Assembly: GCF_963678635.1 (NCBI RefSeq)
Contig: NC_087064.1
Span: 62,303,548 to 62,367,547, forward strand
Length of the DNA stretch: 64,000 nt
Direction: 5' to 3'
Origin: Symsagittifera roscoffensis
Taxonomy: Eukaryota > Xenacoelomorpha > Acoela > Convolutidae
The position numbers and the translations under genes were made by a program. Shown here piece after piece: positions 50,687-61,152 of the stretch (within the stretch, counting starts at the first letter, position 1; each line of letters starts with the position of its first letter). The notes under the pieces are model-generated. The model saw only the letters and a program-made list of their open reading frames with translations. It was not told where the DNA came from and ran no database searches.

Positions 50687-52140
50687 TTACAATTCACAAA
50701 TTCTTATACTATACAAACTCAAAAAACAAATAGTTAGAAATTTAAAACTGATGCTGAGAATGTAATGAAGAACACTGATAAAATGCTTTAAAAAATCAGA
50801 ATTTGCCAGTTTCATCTTTCCTATTTTTGTAGTCTCTAGAAACTTATGGAGAAAGTTGTCATTTTCACTCCGTATCAATGTGCTAATAGTTTCGAAAAAA
50901 TATGGGATACAATTTATAAGACTGTTTAAGAATTTAGAAGAACTGGTAACAAGTGAAATTTTACGGTGTTTTTTAGTTTTGATCACTGATTTTTCTATCC
51001 TTTTAAGGTTGTTTTGCTGTTTGAAGAGTTCAACAGATGACATTTATTTGCTAAAAATCACAAATTCACATTCACCCTTTTCTCTTGAAGGCTTTGACTC
51101 TAGTTACTCTGTTGATGTTGAGATCAATCTTGTCTTGAGTTCTTTAGACTTGATTTCGAGGTCATCCCGTATTTTAATACGCCATATTGAATAACAGGTT
51201 TAACGTATGTTTGGTTGAACTGGTTCAATTTCTGTTTATCTGCTATTTTGCGCAGTTTATGCATGATGCCACAAATTTTTTTTTGGCTCCGTATTAACAA
51301 ATTCTGTATGATTTTTGAATCGCAGTTTTTTATCGAGATACATGTCCAAAAACTTGAAAACGGATTTTACTCTATGTCCTCGTTGTTCAATTTAATTGAG
51401 TAGTTGTTATTTTTGTTCGTTTTGTGAAATTAACTGATTTCGTTTTATAAAAGGAAGCAAAAAATTCGGACAGATAGACTAAACTAAAATTCGGCGCTTT
51501 TTGCATGCAAAATCTGAAGCCGAACAACTTTGATTTTTTGTCAGACCAAATTCAAAATGCGAGATCGTCAAATATCCGATGATTATACTAGTCTAATGTT
51601 TAAATACAGCGATGAAAAACCAGATTTAACTATAAACCAGTCAGTGAAATTAGTTATATAAAATCGAAATCTAGAGTTATTTTCAACAAAAAAAAGACAA
51701 GGCCAACCCCCCAAAAAAAGAATCTGAAGTGAAGATGATCAATTTATTCAAAATTTAGAAACAAATCGTAAACAAACATTGGCCATCCAGAGCAAAACTT
51801 TTCTGTTTCGAGGTTTACTATTCGACGCATCGGATGCAATAGCCCGCCGTGGTTATACTTTTGAGCGATTTTTTTGTTCAGTTTTAATTTCAGTTGATAT
51901 CTAATTACTTGCTCTTCTCAAATAATTCTGTCTGTCCGAACATTTTGCAACTCTCTATCTAAATTCAAAGTCAGTTTGCTTTTGTCGAACCATTGTTTTG
52001 CTTTTTCATTGCATTCTCGTGGTATTCAATCAGTTCTGATTTTTCCGACTGAGTTTTAATGGCTGTATGTATCATCGGCATAGAGATAGGGATTTGTGTT
52101 TTCATTCAGTTTTGGTATATCATTAATCCAATAGTTCCAA
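50687..52140 (-). pseudogene. Non-LTR retrotransposon pol relic
   Basis: On the - strand, about 52140-52040 reads WINDIPKLNENTNPYLYADD, containing the reverse transcriptase catalytic YADD (52082-52071), then after shifts KSKLTLNLD. Further along (about 51300-51150) it reads RSQKKICGIMHKLRK, KLNQFNQTYVKPVIQYGVL and YGMTSK, the 'thumb' region of many LINEs. The last part (51043-50687) follows with 'VELFKQQNNL'. The blocks are in different frames, so it is inactive; upstream parts (52293-52505) may belong to it. Confidence 0.75.
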
Positions 52141-53030
52141 ATTTGAAATCAAGGAAGTTGATTTCTCATATCGTTTTCTTAAACCTTTCATTTTTAAACA
52201 CTTAATATTCGATATGAAATTCCGCGCATGTAGCTTAAGCAAAATTTATTTTTTAAAAACTAATTGAGACCAATTAAAGGGCAGTTGGAACATTACCGGT
52301 TTGACCTGATATACGAACAGTCTTGTGTACAGTTAATAAGAAAAAGATCCCTCGAAAATCTACTCTTATTCCAGGTTTCATTCAGCATAAAACTTTTTAT
52401 TTTTTCTAAAAAAGTTTCAATTCTAGATAAACTAATCGTTTTAAGTTGAGATTTCTTCAGCACAACGTCCTCCATAGGGGTTTGATCCAAAACCATCTGA
52501 AGCATTTACCTTTGGTACATTTTTACGGCATCAATTTTTGAAAGATAATTTCATAAACTAGATTAGATTTTTTGTTTAAAACTTCCTATAACTGTCCAAT
52601 TGCATTTTGGCCTGATTTTTTTTTCAAAAACATTCCTGCGGCGCAAAAAGTGGTGGCACAATAAGTGGCACATAGTGCAAACTGCTCGAAACTATCATTC
52701 TCAACGTTGAAGAGTTAAGTAATTTATTCACGCACATAAATAATGCTAACTGACATGTATTTGTTTTTAAGCTGACAAATCCATATAAATTTTACCATCA
52801 TTCGACCTCGACGGTGTCAATTAATTACAGATAACTTTACGGATTAACCAGATTTATATTGTGTTCCAGCTAATATAAAAAACGAATACGTGGAAACTCA
52901 CAACATCAGTTAACATCAGGTTAATCGTTTGTTTTTTTTTCTGCCAGAATCTCTATGTGACAATTGAAATTGATTAAGATGTACAGTAAAAAAATATGCA
53001 AGAAAACAATAATAAGCCTACACAAAACGA
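52141..53030. other. Intron stretch, no gene recognised
   Basis: May include upstream parts of the neighbouring retrotransposon relic (- strand frame 52293-52505), without a recognisable motif. Otherwise AT-rich. Confidence 0.35.
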
Positions 53031-54700
53031 AACAAGACTGCTCGCATTAGGGCGAAGCCCTAAGTGTTCCGACTGTCTTTTAAGGTTTATGGAGCGGTAA
53101 TAACATTTAAAAAATAAATGTAATTAGATAAAATGAATTTTTTTCTTCTAAAATTTGAGATTTTTTTGTGAACATAATCCCCCTCACACGCCATATAAAG
53201 TACGAAAGCATCGATTTTGCTCCTTGTAACAATTCAATAATGGCAAATAAGCTTCTTTCAACCAATTTGGAACGATTTCTAAGATGATTAAATCTCCGCT
53301 CACTCGTTAATATCGCAAAATATATCGCGCGTTAATTGTCCCGAATTGGCCAAAATGGAAACCTTTAAACCCCATAATTTTACGAAAAATTATCACAAGT
53401 GAAATATCTTTTTAAGTTTAAACTCAGGGCAACAATACTTTTGGAATGATGCAAATAAACTCCGTCAAAAAAATCTAAATTTGTCCGAATAAAAAACCCA
53501 CCCCAAGCACAAATAATCAGTTACTTTCGTTACGAAAGTCGGAACCACAAGACTGCTCGTTTCAAGGCGAAACCCTGAATGGTCCGATTGCCTTTTAAGG
53601 TATACGGAGCAGTAATAACTTGAAAAGTTTAAATGTAAAAAAAAAAAGTTTCAAAAAAATTTTGAGACTTTTTTGTGAAAACATCACGCCACACGCCCTA
53701 TTAAGTACAAACTTATAGATTTTTCTCCTATTAACAAATCAATTATGGCAAAAAAGATTCTTTCATCCAATTTGGAATGATTTCTAAGGCGACTAAATCT
53801 CGCTTACGCGTTAATAGTGCGAAACATATCATGGCAATCTTTAAACCCCCATAACTTTATAAAAAATGATCACTGGTGAATTATCTTATCAAAATGTAAG
53901 ATTTTGAGTCGTACAAATATACTGCAACCAATTAGTTGGCTTCATTTTAATTAGGAACGATTTTGTTGAGCGGGGTCATTCGCCATGCATTCGCGTAAAG
54001 CTCTCAGCAATATGAACAAATTCTTCAAAGCGCGCTTAATTTAGTCCAGAACACGGCCAATTTGTTAGTTTTCAAACCACTAAATCTTCACAAAAAATAG
54101 TCGGAGGTAAAAAAATTTTTTAAATATGATCTTAGGAGGTCGATATTTTCAATGGGTATAAAAAAGTTTTGTCGAAAACTATTATTTCGATTGGCGAAAA
54201 TTGACTGAACAAAAAAAATCGAGCATGAATATTTCATTTTTTTAAAAAGCCGAAACAACAAGACTTCTCGCATTGCAGAGCAAAACTTGAACTTTCCGAT
54301 TGCACTTTAAAACCAATTTGAAAATTTTGCTAGAAAAATTTATATTTAAAATAGAGAAGCTTATTTCATTTTTTTCTTTTTATCCACACGCTGTGTAGAA
54401 CCCAAAGTATGCGTTAGCGTCTCGCATTTTATTAATAAGGCTTAGTAAGACTGGCCTCATCAGGGTGGAAGCAGGGAAAACTCCGACTGCCTTTTGAGGT
54501 CTATGAAGTAGTGTTTACTAATAAAAAGAAAATGAGGAAAACTTTTAAATTTCTTAAAGGTTTTTTTTTTGATAAACTTTCCCCCAAACAAATCCAAAAA
54601 CAATACTTGAAACTGGTTCTTCTTTGTCTATTTTTGAATTTCATTTTATCATTTCAAATGAACACTTACTACATAGACCTTGCTTCGCCCTGACACCAAC
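53031..54700 (+). repeat. Head-to-tail array of GTTCCGACTGCC-family repeats
   Basis: Four heads follow each other in the same orientation: 53031 (AACAAGACTGCTCGCATTAGGG), 53546 (CACAAGACTGCTCG), 54256 (AACAAGACTTCTCG) and 54445 (truncated, GTAAGACTGGCCTC). The first tail, GAAAGTCGGAAC, joins the second head with only CA in between. Divergence rises along the array, so it is not a recent amplification. Confidence 0.8.
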
Positions 54701-54708
54701 AGTTTGGT

Positions 54709-54873
54709 CTTTTTTGTATTACAAGTTTTCTTATTTTGGTTACCAGATAGACTTGTAGGTACTTGTTATATACGTTTCTGCAGTTACTCGGTCTTGTATT
54801 TTTTGTATTGCCTTTTTTTGATTTTGGTTAAAAGATAGAATTGTAGGTACTTTCTATATACGTTTCTGCAGTT
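54709..54873 (+). repeat. 88-bp tandem duplication
   Basis: TTTTGGTTA...GATAGA(C/A)TTGTAGGTACTT and TATACGTTTCTGCAG occur twice at a spacing of 88 bp. Confidence 0.8.
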
Positions 54874-54876
54874 TTT

Positions 54877-54954
54877 GATACGGTTGACTTTCAATTGTTC
54901 TCAAGTATTCGAAAAGGAGTACCTCAAGGATCCGTTGATAAAACAAACTTGGTG
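54877..54954 (+). pseudogene. Small reverse transcriptase fragment
   Basis: One frame reads TVDFQLFSSIRKGVPQGSV, carrying the G-V-P-Q-G-S-(V/I)-L motif that precedes the catalytic box in non-LTR reverse transcriptases. The similarity stops right after it, so only a short fragment remains. Confidence 0.6.
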
Positions 54955-57939
54955 AAAGTATGGTAGTTGGATGCCAAAAACTTTAGATGGTTTCTAAAAA
55001 AAATATCCAGGCCTTGAAATTTTCCAAAACATGGTTTGCTATGGTATTCTTTTGTCCTCGTGAGCTTTTTCATACTTCCTTTTTTGGGACCCACTTATCA
55101 TACTTAAACCGCAATTTTTTTCATCTTTCAATTGTATCCACTTTTTGAATACCTTACCGCAAACTAACGATTCACAATTAGTTTTGGAGATTAACCGGAT
55201 GCAACATTAGCACATGCTGCGCACTATTAAAAATCTTTTCTCTGAGATGCAGCTATGTCTTCCGGTGGATGAATAAAATTTTGCTTTTTGGCTGACAACT
55301 TCATGAATCATTCTCAAATTCTATCCCTTACGACACAACACGAGCATAAGAAACCTAAGTTACGAAAAATGAAAAAAAAACTCGGAAAAACTAGGTCTAT
55401 TAAAATTTTTGTATGTTTCTATTCCAGTACATTCTAACCAAGAGTGCCAAGCAAAACATGCGAGTTAAAAAAATAGCAATCGCATAAATTTTACCATACG
55501 TAGGATACGGAAACAAAGCCGACAACCTCTGAGCAGACACCAGTTGAGCCAAAAAAATTGATGTTGATTAAAACGTTTTAAGCTCCTCTTCCTGATATTC
55601 CTGGAGTCGAACCTCAGACATAAGGATGCAAATGCAAAAGCGTAACCCCTAGGCCAAATGGGAAAGAATCCATAAGTTATTGAGATGCAATAACAAAGCA
55701 ACTAAGAAAAGTAAGTAAGATTTGTAAGAAAAACTGTTTTGGGAAAAATTCTACTTACGTTACATGACGCTTGCTCTCGCAAGTATAATTAAACGTTTTC
55801 ATAAACAAGTTTCCAAAATTTTTCCCAAGTTTTCATTCAGCTTCTGGGTTAATAAACAGACTACAATGTCTTCTGACAAATGAACTGAATCTTGCTGCTA
55901 TTGAAGTTATCTAAGAATACGTAATTTCTCTGATCTAAAAACTGCCATTCGCTCTTTGCTACCAGCCTAATAAAAGTTTAGAACAAGCTGTTTTATATTA
56001 ACCGTGGTGCTTGACTGAGCTTGTGCATTTTCTTTGTTCAATATATGTCATTCTTTTGCGATGAAAACTGTTATATACTTGACCAAAATCGAATAAAAAT
56101 TTTATGAGGAAAAAACTTCCTACAAAGAGCGGTTGCCTTGAACTAACTGCCTGATTTTCTAAAACAAACCTTGAAGATTGTGTTACTCTAAGAGGCGTTG
56201 CGAGACTTTTGCCACTCTTGAATTTGAGAACAGTGGCAAAGGGTGGCTAACAATTATGTAACAATTTTTTTTAAGAATTGAATTTTTAAGTTGTGTTTTT
56301 AATGGTATCATAGTCATATTTATCTGCAGCTTCAGCGATTCATCATGGTTCTTCTATTCGCCTGGATGATTACGTTTTTCTCAATGTCAATTAAAATATC
56401 AAAAGAGTGTACCTTTTTGAAAAACTATACTGAAAAGCTTATATACCTAGCGTTATCTCTTTGGAAAAACTGAATGTCCTAACTAAAAAAATGTGAAAAA
56501 ACAAATTTTTCACCGAGTTTGCTCAAAATGAAACTAATTGTGCTATGCAAGAACACGATTAGATTGCTCCGGGTCTTTGTTTTAAGACCGAGGATAAAAT
56601 TAAAACAAAATAATTGATATTCTGCCTTGATACGCTTTATTGAGTTTTCAATTTTACAGTACGTTTGAAAAAATGACAGCCTTTTTTATTCGTTATGCAA
56701 AGAAAAGTAAAAAAAACTTAGCTTTTTGTTTTTATTCTATTTCCTATGCAATTCATTAGAAACAAAAAGAGTCTGAATCTTGCTGCCTGATCCATTGCTC
56801 CAACTTTTTAAAGAAGAATCGGGATTTTTGAAAACTGGCATGTTCGAGATAACTACTGATTTTTTTTAAATTTTCTAACAGCGTGCAGCACAGGCGGCAA
56901 ACTATTTTGTCCTGAAAAAAAGAACTGAAAAATATTGATGCAATTCGTGCAAACTTTAAAACAATGTTGCACCTGCGATCATTAGTACAAAGTAATGAGA
57001 GTTTGGGAGTTGCTATTTTGGCCACATTGAATAATTAATTCGCGCAAATTTTCAACGTTTTTCATTTATGAGGAAAAAATGGCACCAAAATCATCTGATT
57101 CCAAAACTGTTCCAAATTGAATTCAGGCAAACTTAACGTTTCAAATGAAGCGCTGGTACGCGTATCATAAATCAATTTACAAATGCCATTGAGTTTGAGA
57201 ACATCAAAAAAATTCTGACTGCTAAAGGGCAGTCAGAATATTCAGGGCTTCACTCTGAGAGATGCTGTTTCTTGTTTAATTAGTTAATCAGCGGAGCTTG
57301 TGTTATTGCACGGGGCATTTTTAAAGTGTCAATGAACGGGCGTTATTTTCCCTTATTCAGGTCGAGTGGTTTTTTCACGAAATTAACCTGCAATTTTTTC
57401 ATGCTTAAATTTATATTTTGGCAATTTTTCTTTCGATTTTGTTTTTCATTTACTTCTTTATTTTTATTTTTCTCAAGAAGATAAAATATACTCTTCAAAA
57501 ACAGAACAAACCGCCTACTGGCTGTCGGGCACAAGTGTTTGCACGTAGCAAATAAACAGGAGTCTAGACAGCGAAACTCTATGATTCTGTAACTACCTAT
57601 TTGTTCTTTTTTGTCTAGGATTTTGAGCCATGAGTTTGATATCATGAGTTTGATATCATTTGAGCCATGAGTTTGAACCATGAGTTTGCACGGCGTTTTA
57701 ATTTTGACGAGGCTCTCAGAGGATCATTTTTCGAAATCCGCCGCGGAAACAATAATTTTCGGGCCTGAAAAATCACACAAAGGTTAGATGATATCGTATA
57801 AAACCTGCGCACGAAAGCAGTAAGCCGTCAAGAGCAGAACAGCTCGTACGGTGGTTCCCTCTTTCCTGAATAAATTTGTTTAACTTTATTTTTTGACATA
57901 GGCTGATGGCTTGATTTGAATTCTTTTTGTTCTCTGTAG
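54955..57939. other. Last intron stretch before the peptide exon
   Basis: Contains a - strand fragment of the GTTCCGACTGCC family head at 57211-57275 (AATTCTGACTGC...AGGGCTTCACTCTGAGAGATGC). ATGAGTTTGATATC and GAGCCATGAGTTTGA words repeat at 57625-57690. Nothing coding found; the open frames at 55465, 56756 and 57343 (- strand) have no domain. Confidence 0.4.
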
Positions 57940-58442
57940 ATTATCCAGAAAGAGAATGGACTCCAATCTACGAAGAGCTATCCTCAGAGTACTCTCCCAA
58001 TGCAAATGACCTGCAAAGTTCCAAGTGGGAGGAGGGTCTGCACTCCAACACGAAGAGAATCCTCAGTTTCAACACCAGAAACTACAACCCAATGGGCAGA
58101 GGGGGCAATAAGCGAGAGCGGGAGATATCAGAGGGGGGCCTTAACAAGCGCATGATCAACTTCCGGACCCGCTCTTGGGAGAGACCGACCAAACGAGAGG
58201 TGACCATGGGTGAACCCGAGTCAAAACGACTCATGAACTTCAACACCAATAAGCGACTCATGAACTTCAACACCAACAAAAGGCTCATGAATTTCGACAC
58301 CAACAAAAGGCTCATGAGTTTCAACACTGCTAAACGACCCATGAGTTTTGTCACCGGGAAACGACTCATGAACTTCAACACTAACAAGAGGCCCATGAAT
58401 TTTGCTACCGACAAGCGACCAATGAATTTCATCACCAATTAA
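57940..58442 (+). CDS. Neuropeptide-like precursor, exon 2 (ten peptide copies)
   Basis: The exon starts after TTCTTTTTGTTCTCTGTAG and encodes residues 33-199 and the TAA stop. Residues 33-70 are an acidic spacer rich in Glu, Ser and Tyr. Dibasic Lys-Arg sites then release: ILSFNTR with a tail NYNPMGRGGN (73-89), a spacer (92-101), MINFRTR with SWERPT (104-116), a spacer (119-127), and eight back-to-back heptapeptides (130-199): LMNFNTN three times in total, LMNFDTN, LMSFNTA, PMSFVTG, PMNFATD and PMNFITN. The shared core is (M/L)(N/S)FxT. There is no cysteine after the signal peptide and no membrane segment. Only PMSFVTG carries a Gly that could give an amide; the others would be free acids. 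Dibasic-flanked repeats behind a signal peptide are the hallmark of bioactive peptide precursors; I do not recognise the family. A secreted repetitive structural or defence peptide is the main alternative. Confidence 0.9.
58224..58439 (+). repeat. 27-bp coding repeat, eight units
   Basis: Eight units of exactly 27 bp, each coding Lys-Arg plus a heptapeptide. Lys-Arg is written AAACGA, AAGCGA, AAAAGG or AAGAGG; Phe as TTC or TTT; Thr as ACC or ACT; while Met, Phe and Thr never change in the protein. The spread of synonymous differences means the array is not a very recent slippage product and that the core is held by selection. Confidence 0.95.
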
Positions 58443-58561
58443 AGACAGTCGAGTTAACTCACAAAAAGTTATTCAATGATTTGCATTGGTTTGTGCTGAA
58501 AATTAGAGAATTCATTTCATGTACGAAAAAATCATGTTATTTTTAACATTCGATTGATAGA

Positions 58562-58567
58562 AATAAA
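58562..58567 (+). terminator. Polyadenylation signal AATAAA of the peptide gene
   Basis: AATAAA lies 120 bp after the stop codon and is followed by a GTGATCTATT/TTTTAATTTTT tract, consistent with cleavage about 15-30 bp further on. The 3' UTR would be about 140 bp. Confidence 0.6.
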
Positions 58568-58965
58568 GTGATCTATTAGCTCATTTTAATTTTTTAAAAT
58601 GAATTAACAAAAACTGTTGGAGTGATTAGGAAAAAAGCGTATATAGGGGCCAAGTAGATCACCACTATTCCGTTTTTCACCGAGTGTGGTCCTAATTCAC
58701 TATATAAAATTCACTATATAGAATTTTGACTCACTACAGGTGAATACATGAGTTTTGCGAAAAAAATGGTTATCTCGAGGATAAACTATTTGAAATCCGA
58801 ATCATTACGACTGAAAGAGCTTCGAAACTATATTGAACTTGATCCCCTATGCCATAGTTCCTAGCCTCATTACCAACTGAAGGGACCAATAACCAATGAA
58901 GGTGGCAAAGAAACAAAAAAAAATGTTAATCTACTAAATCTGCGCTACTCTTTTTCAAAACTTAT
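58568..58965. other. Intergenic spacer, no gene recognised
   Basis: Sequence after the polyadenylation signal; short ATTCACTATATA(G/A) words near 58700-58730. Nothing coding. Confidence 0.4.
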
Positions 58966-59510
58966 ACAAGACTGCTCGTATCAGGGCGAAGCCCTGAATG
59001 TTCCGACTGCCTTTTAGGGTTTATTGAGCAGCAGTAATACATCAAAAAAATTAAATGTAATAAAATAAAATGAAATTTTTTTTCTCTTAAAATTTGAAAT
59101 TTTTTATGAAAATCATCCCCCCACACGCCATATAAAGTACAAAAAGATAGATTTCGTTCCTTGTAACAAATCAATTATGGCAAATAAGCTTCGTTCAACC
59201 AATTTGGAACGATTTATAAGATGGATTAAATCTCCGCTTACGCGTTAATAGCGCGAATTATATCGCGCGTTAATTGTCCCAAATTGGTCAAAATGGCCAA
59301 AATGGCAATCTTTAAACCCTCATAATTTTACGAAAAATGATCACAGGTGAAATATCTTTTCAAATTTAAGCTCAGGACAACAATACCTTTTGAATGATAT
59401 AAAAAAATTCCGTCAAAAATGGCTAGTTAAAAAGTCGAAATTTGTCTGAAGAAAAAAAAAACCCACCCCGAGCACAAATATTCCGTTACTTTCGTATCGA
59501 AAGTCAGAAC
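58966..59510 (+). repeat. GTTCCGACTGCC-family repeat (good copy)
   Basis: Head ACAAGACTGCTCGTATCAGG with the GCGAAGCCCTGA hairpin and ATGTTCCGACTGCC; tail CGTATCGAAAGTCAGAAC. It lies between the two genes, ending about 200 bp before the downstream TATA box. Very close to the copy at 60611. Confidence 0.85.
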
Positions 59511-59705
59511 AATAAGCATCCTTGGCACTAGGCATAAGGATGAGATTACAGTGAACTATTAACGTTTGAATGTTTTTGGGAAGAAATAAAAGCAAAAATG
59601 AAAAGTTCTTAAGCAAATATATATTTTTTCATTTTCTTCATTGTTCATTTTTTTAAATTAGAACGGTCAATTGTCCAAGCGTAGACAACATATGTCCAGA
59701 GCAAA

Positions 59706-59712
59706 TATAAAA
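59706..59712 (+). promoter_or_regulatory. TATA box of the downstream gene
   Basis: TATAAAA lies 42 bp before the ATG of the membrane-protein exon. A start about 30 bp downstream would fall near 59736-59742 and give a very short 5' UTR. Confidence 0.4.
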
Positions 59713-59753
59713 GAAATATCAAAACTCGTTTTGTTATCTACGCTGTTTAAAAA

Positions 59754-60230
59754 ATGAACATTATCACTCTAAAATTTCCAACAAAACATTTAACATCGAA
59801 CGCAGTTCTAGTACTGTTATTGATATTATCGATTTTCTTTATTTACCATTTGACCCGACATGACATAGATGAACCTAATTTTGATCCCGTTGAACCACAT
59901 AAATCACAAGACTCTTTCGAAACTGACAAAAATCTGGATCTAATTTTGGCAAATGGACTGAAAAAGTCTGTAGATACTGATCCTTCTGGAACGACCATTA
60001 GACATCCTACTAAAATTGTAATCCAAGGGTTCAAAACCAACTTTGCCCAGGCCCTCTTTCCACACCTGTTCGACCCTGGATTCGAGAAGACGTTTTTTCT
60101 GTTTGACATGGCAAACTCTGAGGATGTGAAAAAATTCTACCCGCATGGCTTTACAGGATCGGATATGATTGCAAAGCTGGACGCCATTTCCAAGTGCAAC
60201 TTCTCAAAAGATACCATGAAATTACTGATG
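59754..60230 (+). CDS. Exon 1 of a type II membrane protein, possibly carbohydrate sulfotransferase-like
   Basis: The ATG opens 159 codons that end exactly at a GTAAGT donor (phase 0); reading on beyond it soon meets a stop. Residues about 12-33 form one hydrophobic segment (SNAVLVLLLILSIFFIYHL) after a short basic N-terminus, the signal-anchor pattern of Golgi type II enzymes, followed by an acidic stem. From about residue 80 the order 'PTKIVI...', 'FFLFD', 'SDMIAKL...KCNFS' resembles the start of the catalytic domain of Golgi 6-O carbohydrate sulfotransferases (a beta strand, a PAPS loop, F-Y-L-F-E-P, then a Cys-Asp/Asn-hydrophobic stretch). The usual RSGSS/RTGSS 5'-phosphosulfate loop is replaced by GFKTNFAQ, so either the similarity is misleading or the enzyme is strongly altered. 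The gene reality (anchor, donor, TATA) is better supported than the family. Confidence 0.6.
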
Positions 60231-60610
60231 GTAAGTTTTTCAATACGGCTGAGCAAACTGGAATCGGTTTCGCTGGATGAACTACAATACTGGCTTCCTT
60301 TTTCTAATCCCCTTTTCATTTTCTCACACGTTTAACTTACGAACGTTTATTTACTAAAGTGGACAGATTTGAAGAAAGTTTCATACGTTCAAATTGCCGC
60401 ATAGTAAAGTTTGCACACGATTTTCATATACAATTTTACAAGAGGGAGGAAAACTGGAAAAAGCCCAATACATGATGACTCGTATCATGTAACTAGTTTT
60501 CTCTAATCTTCTATAGTAGTTGATCTTCTGGTGCATGGTAAAAGCACAAGTCCAAAGTAACCCCTATTCTTCGGTGGCGGAGAATTAAAAAGATAAAAAC
60601 CAAAAAACAA

Positions 60611-61152
60611 ACAAGACTGCTCGTATCAGGGCGAAGCCCTGAATGTTCCGACCGCCTTTTAAGGTTTATGGAGCAGCAGTATAAGATAAAAAAATTAATT
60701 AAAATAAAATAAAATGAAAAAATTTTTTTTCTAAAATTTGAAATTTTTTATGAAAATCATCACCCCACACGCCATATAAAGTGCAAAAAGAGAGATTTCG
60801 TTCCTTGTAACAAATAAATTATGACAAATAAGCTTCGTTCAACCAATTTGGAACGATTTATAAGATGGATTAAATCTCCGCTTACGCGTTAATAGCGCGA
60901 ATTATATCGCGCGTTAATTGTCCCAAATTGGTCAAAATGGCCAAAATGGCAATCTTTAAACCCTCATAATTTTACGAAAAATGATCACAGGTGAAATATT
61001 TTTTCAATTTTAAGCTCAGGACAACAATACCTTTTGAATGATAAAAAAAAATTCCGTCAAAATGGCTAGTTAAAAAGTCGAAATTTGTCTGAAGAAAAAA
61101 AAACCCACCCCGAGCACAAATATTCCGTTACTTTCGTATCGAAAGTCGGAAC
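60611..61152 (+). repeat. GTTCCGACTGCC-family repeat (good copy)
   Basis: Head ACAAGACTGCTCGTATCAGG, hairpin, ATGTTCCGACCGCC; tail CGTATCGAAAGTCGGAAC. Highly similar to the copy at 58966, suggesting recent activity of the family. Confidence 0.85.

Larger units (their letters stand above)
18629..57939 (+). other. 39.3-kb phase-1 intron of the peptide precursor gene
   Basis: The interval is bounded by GTGAGT on the left and a pyrimidine-rich TAG on the right, and it keeps the reading frame of the precursor. It contains no exon I can support on either strand. It is filled with transposon relics listed separately: Helentron-like repeats, hAT MITEs, a FLYWCH/MULE remnant, a non-LTR reverse transcriptase relic and simple repeats. 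The split of signal peptide and peptide cassette into separate exons is common in animal neuropeptide genes; the size is large next to a 600-nt coding sequence. Confidence 0.7.

Noticed and set aside
58082-58438. 118-codon open frame on the - strand opposite the peptide array
   Set aside because: It is the antisense shadow of the 27-bp coding repeat; the + strand has the signal-peptide exon, dibasic sites and polyadenylation signal.
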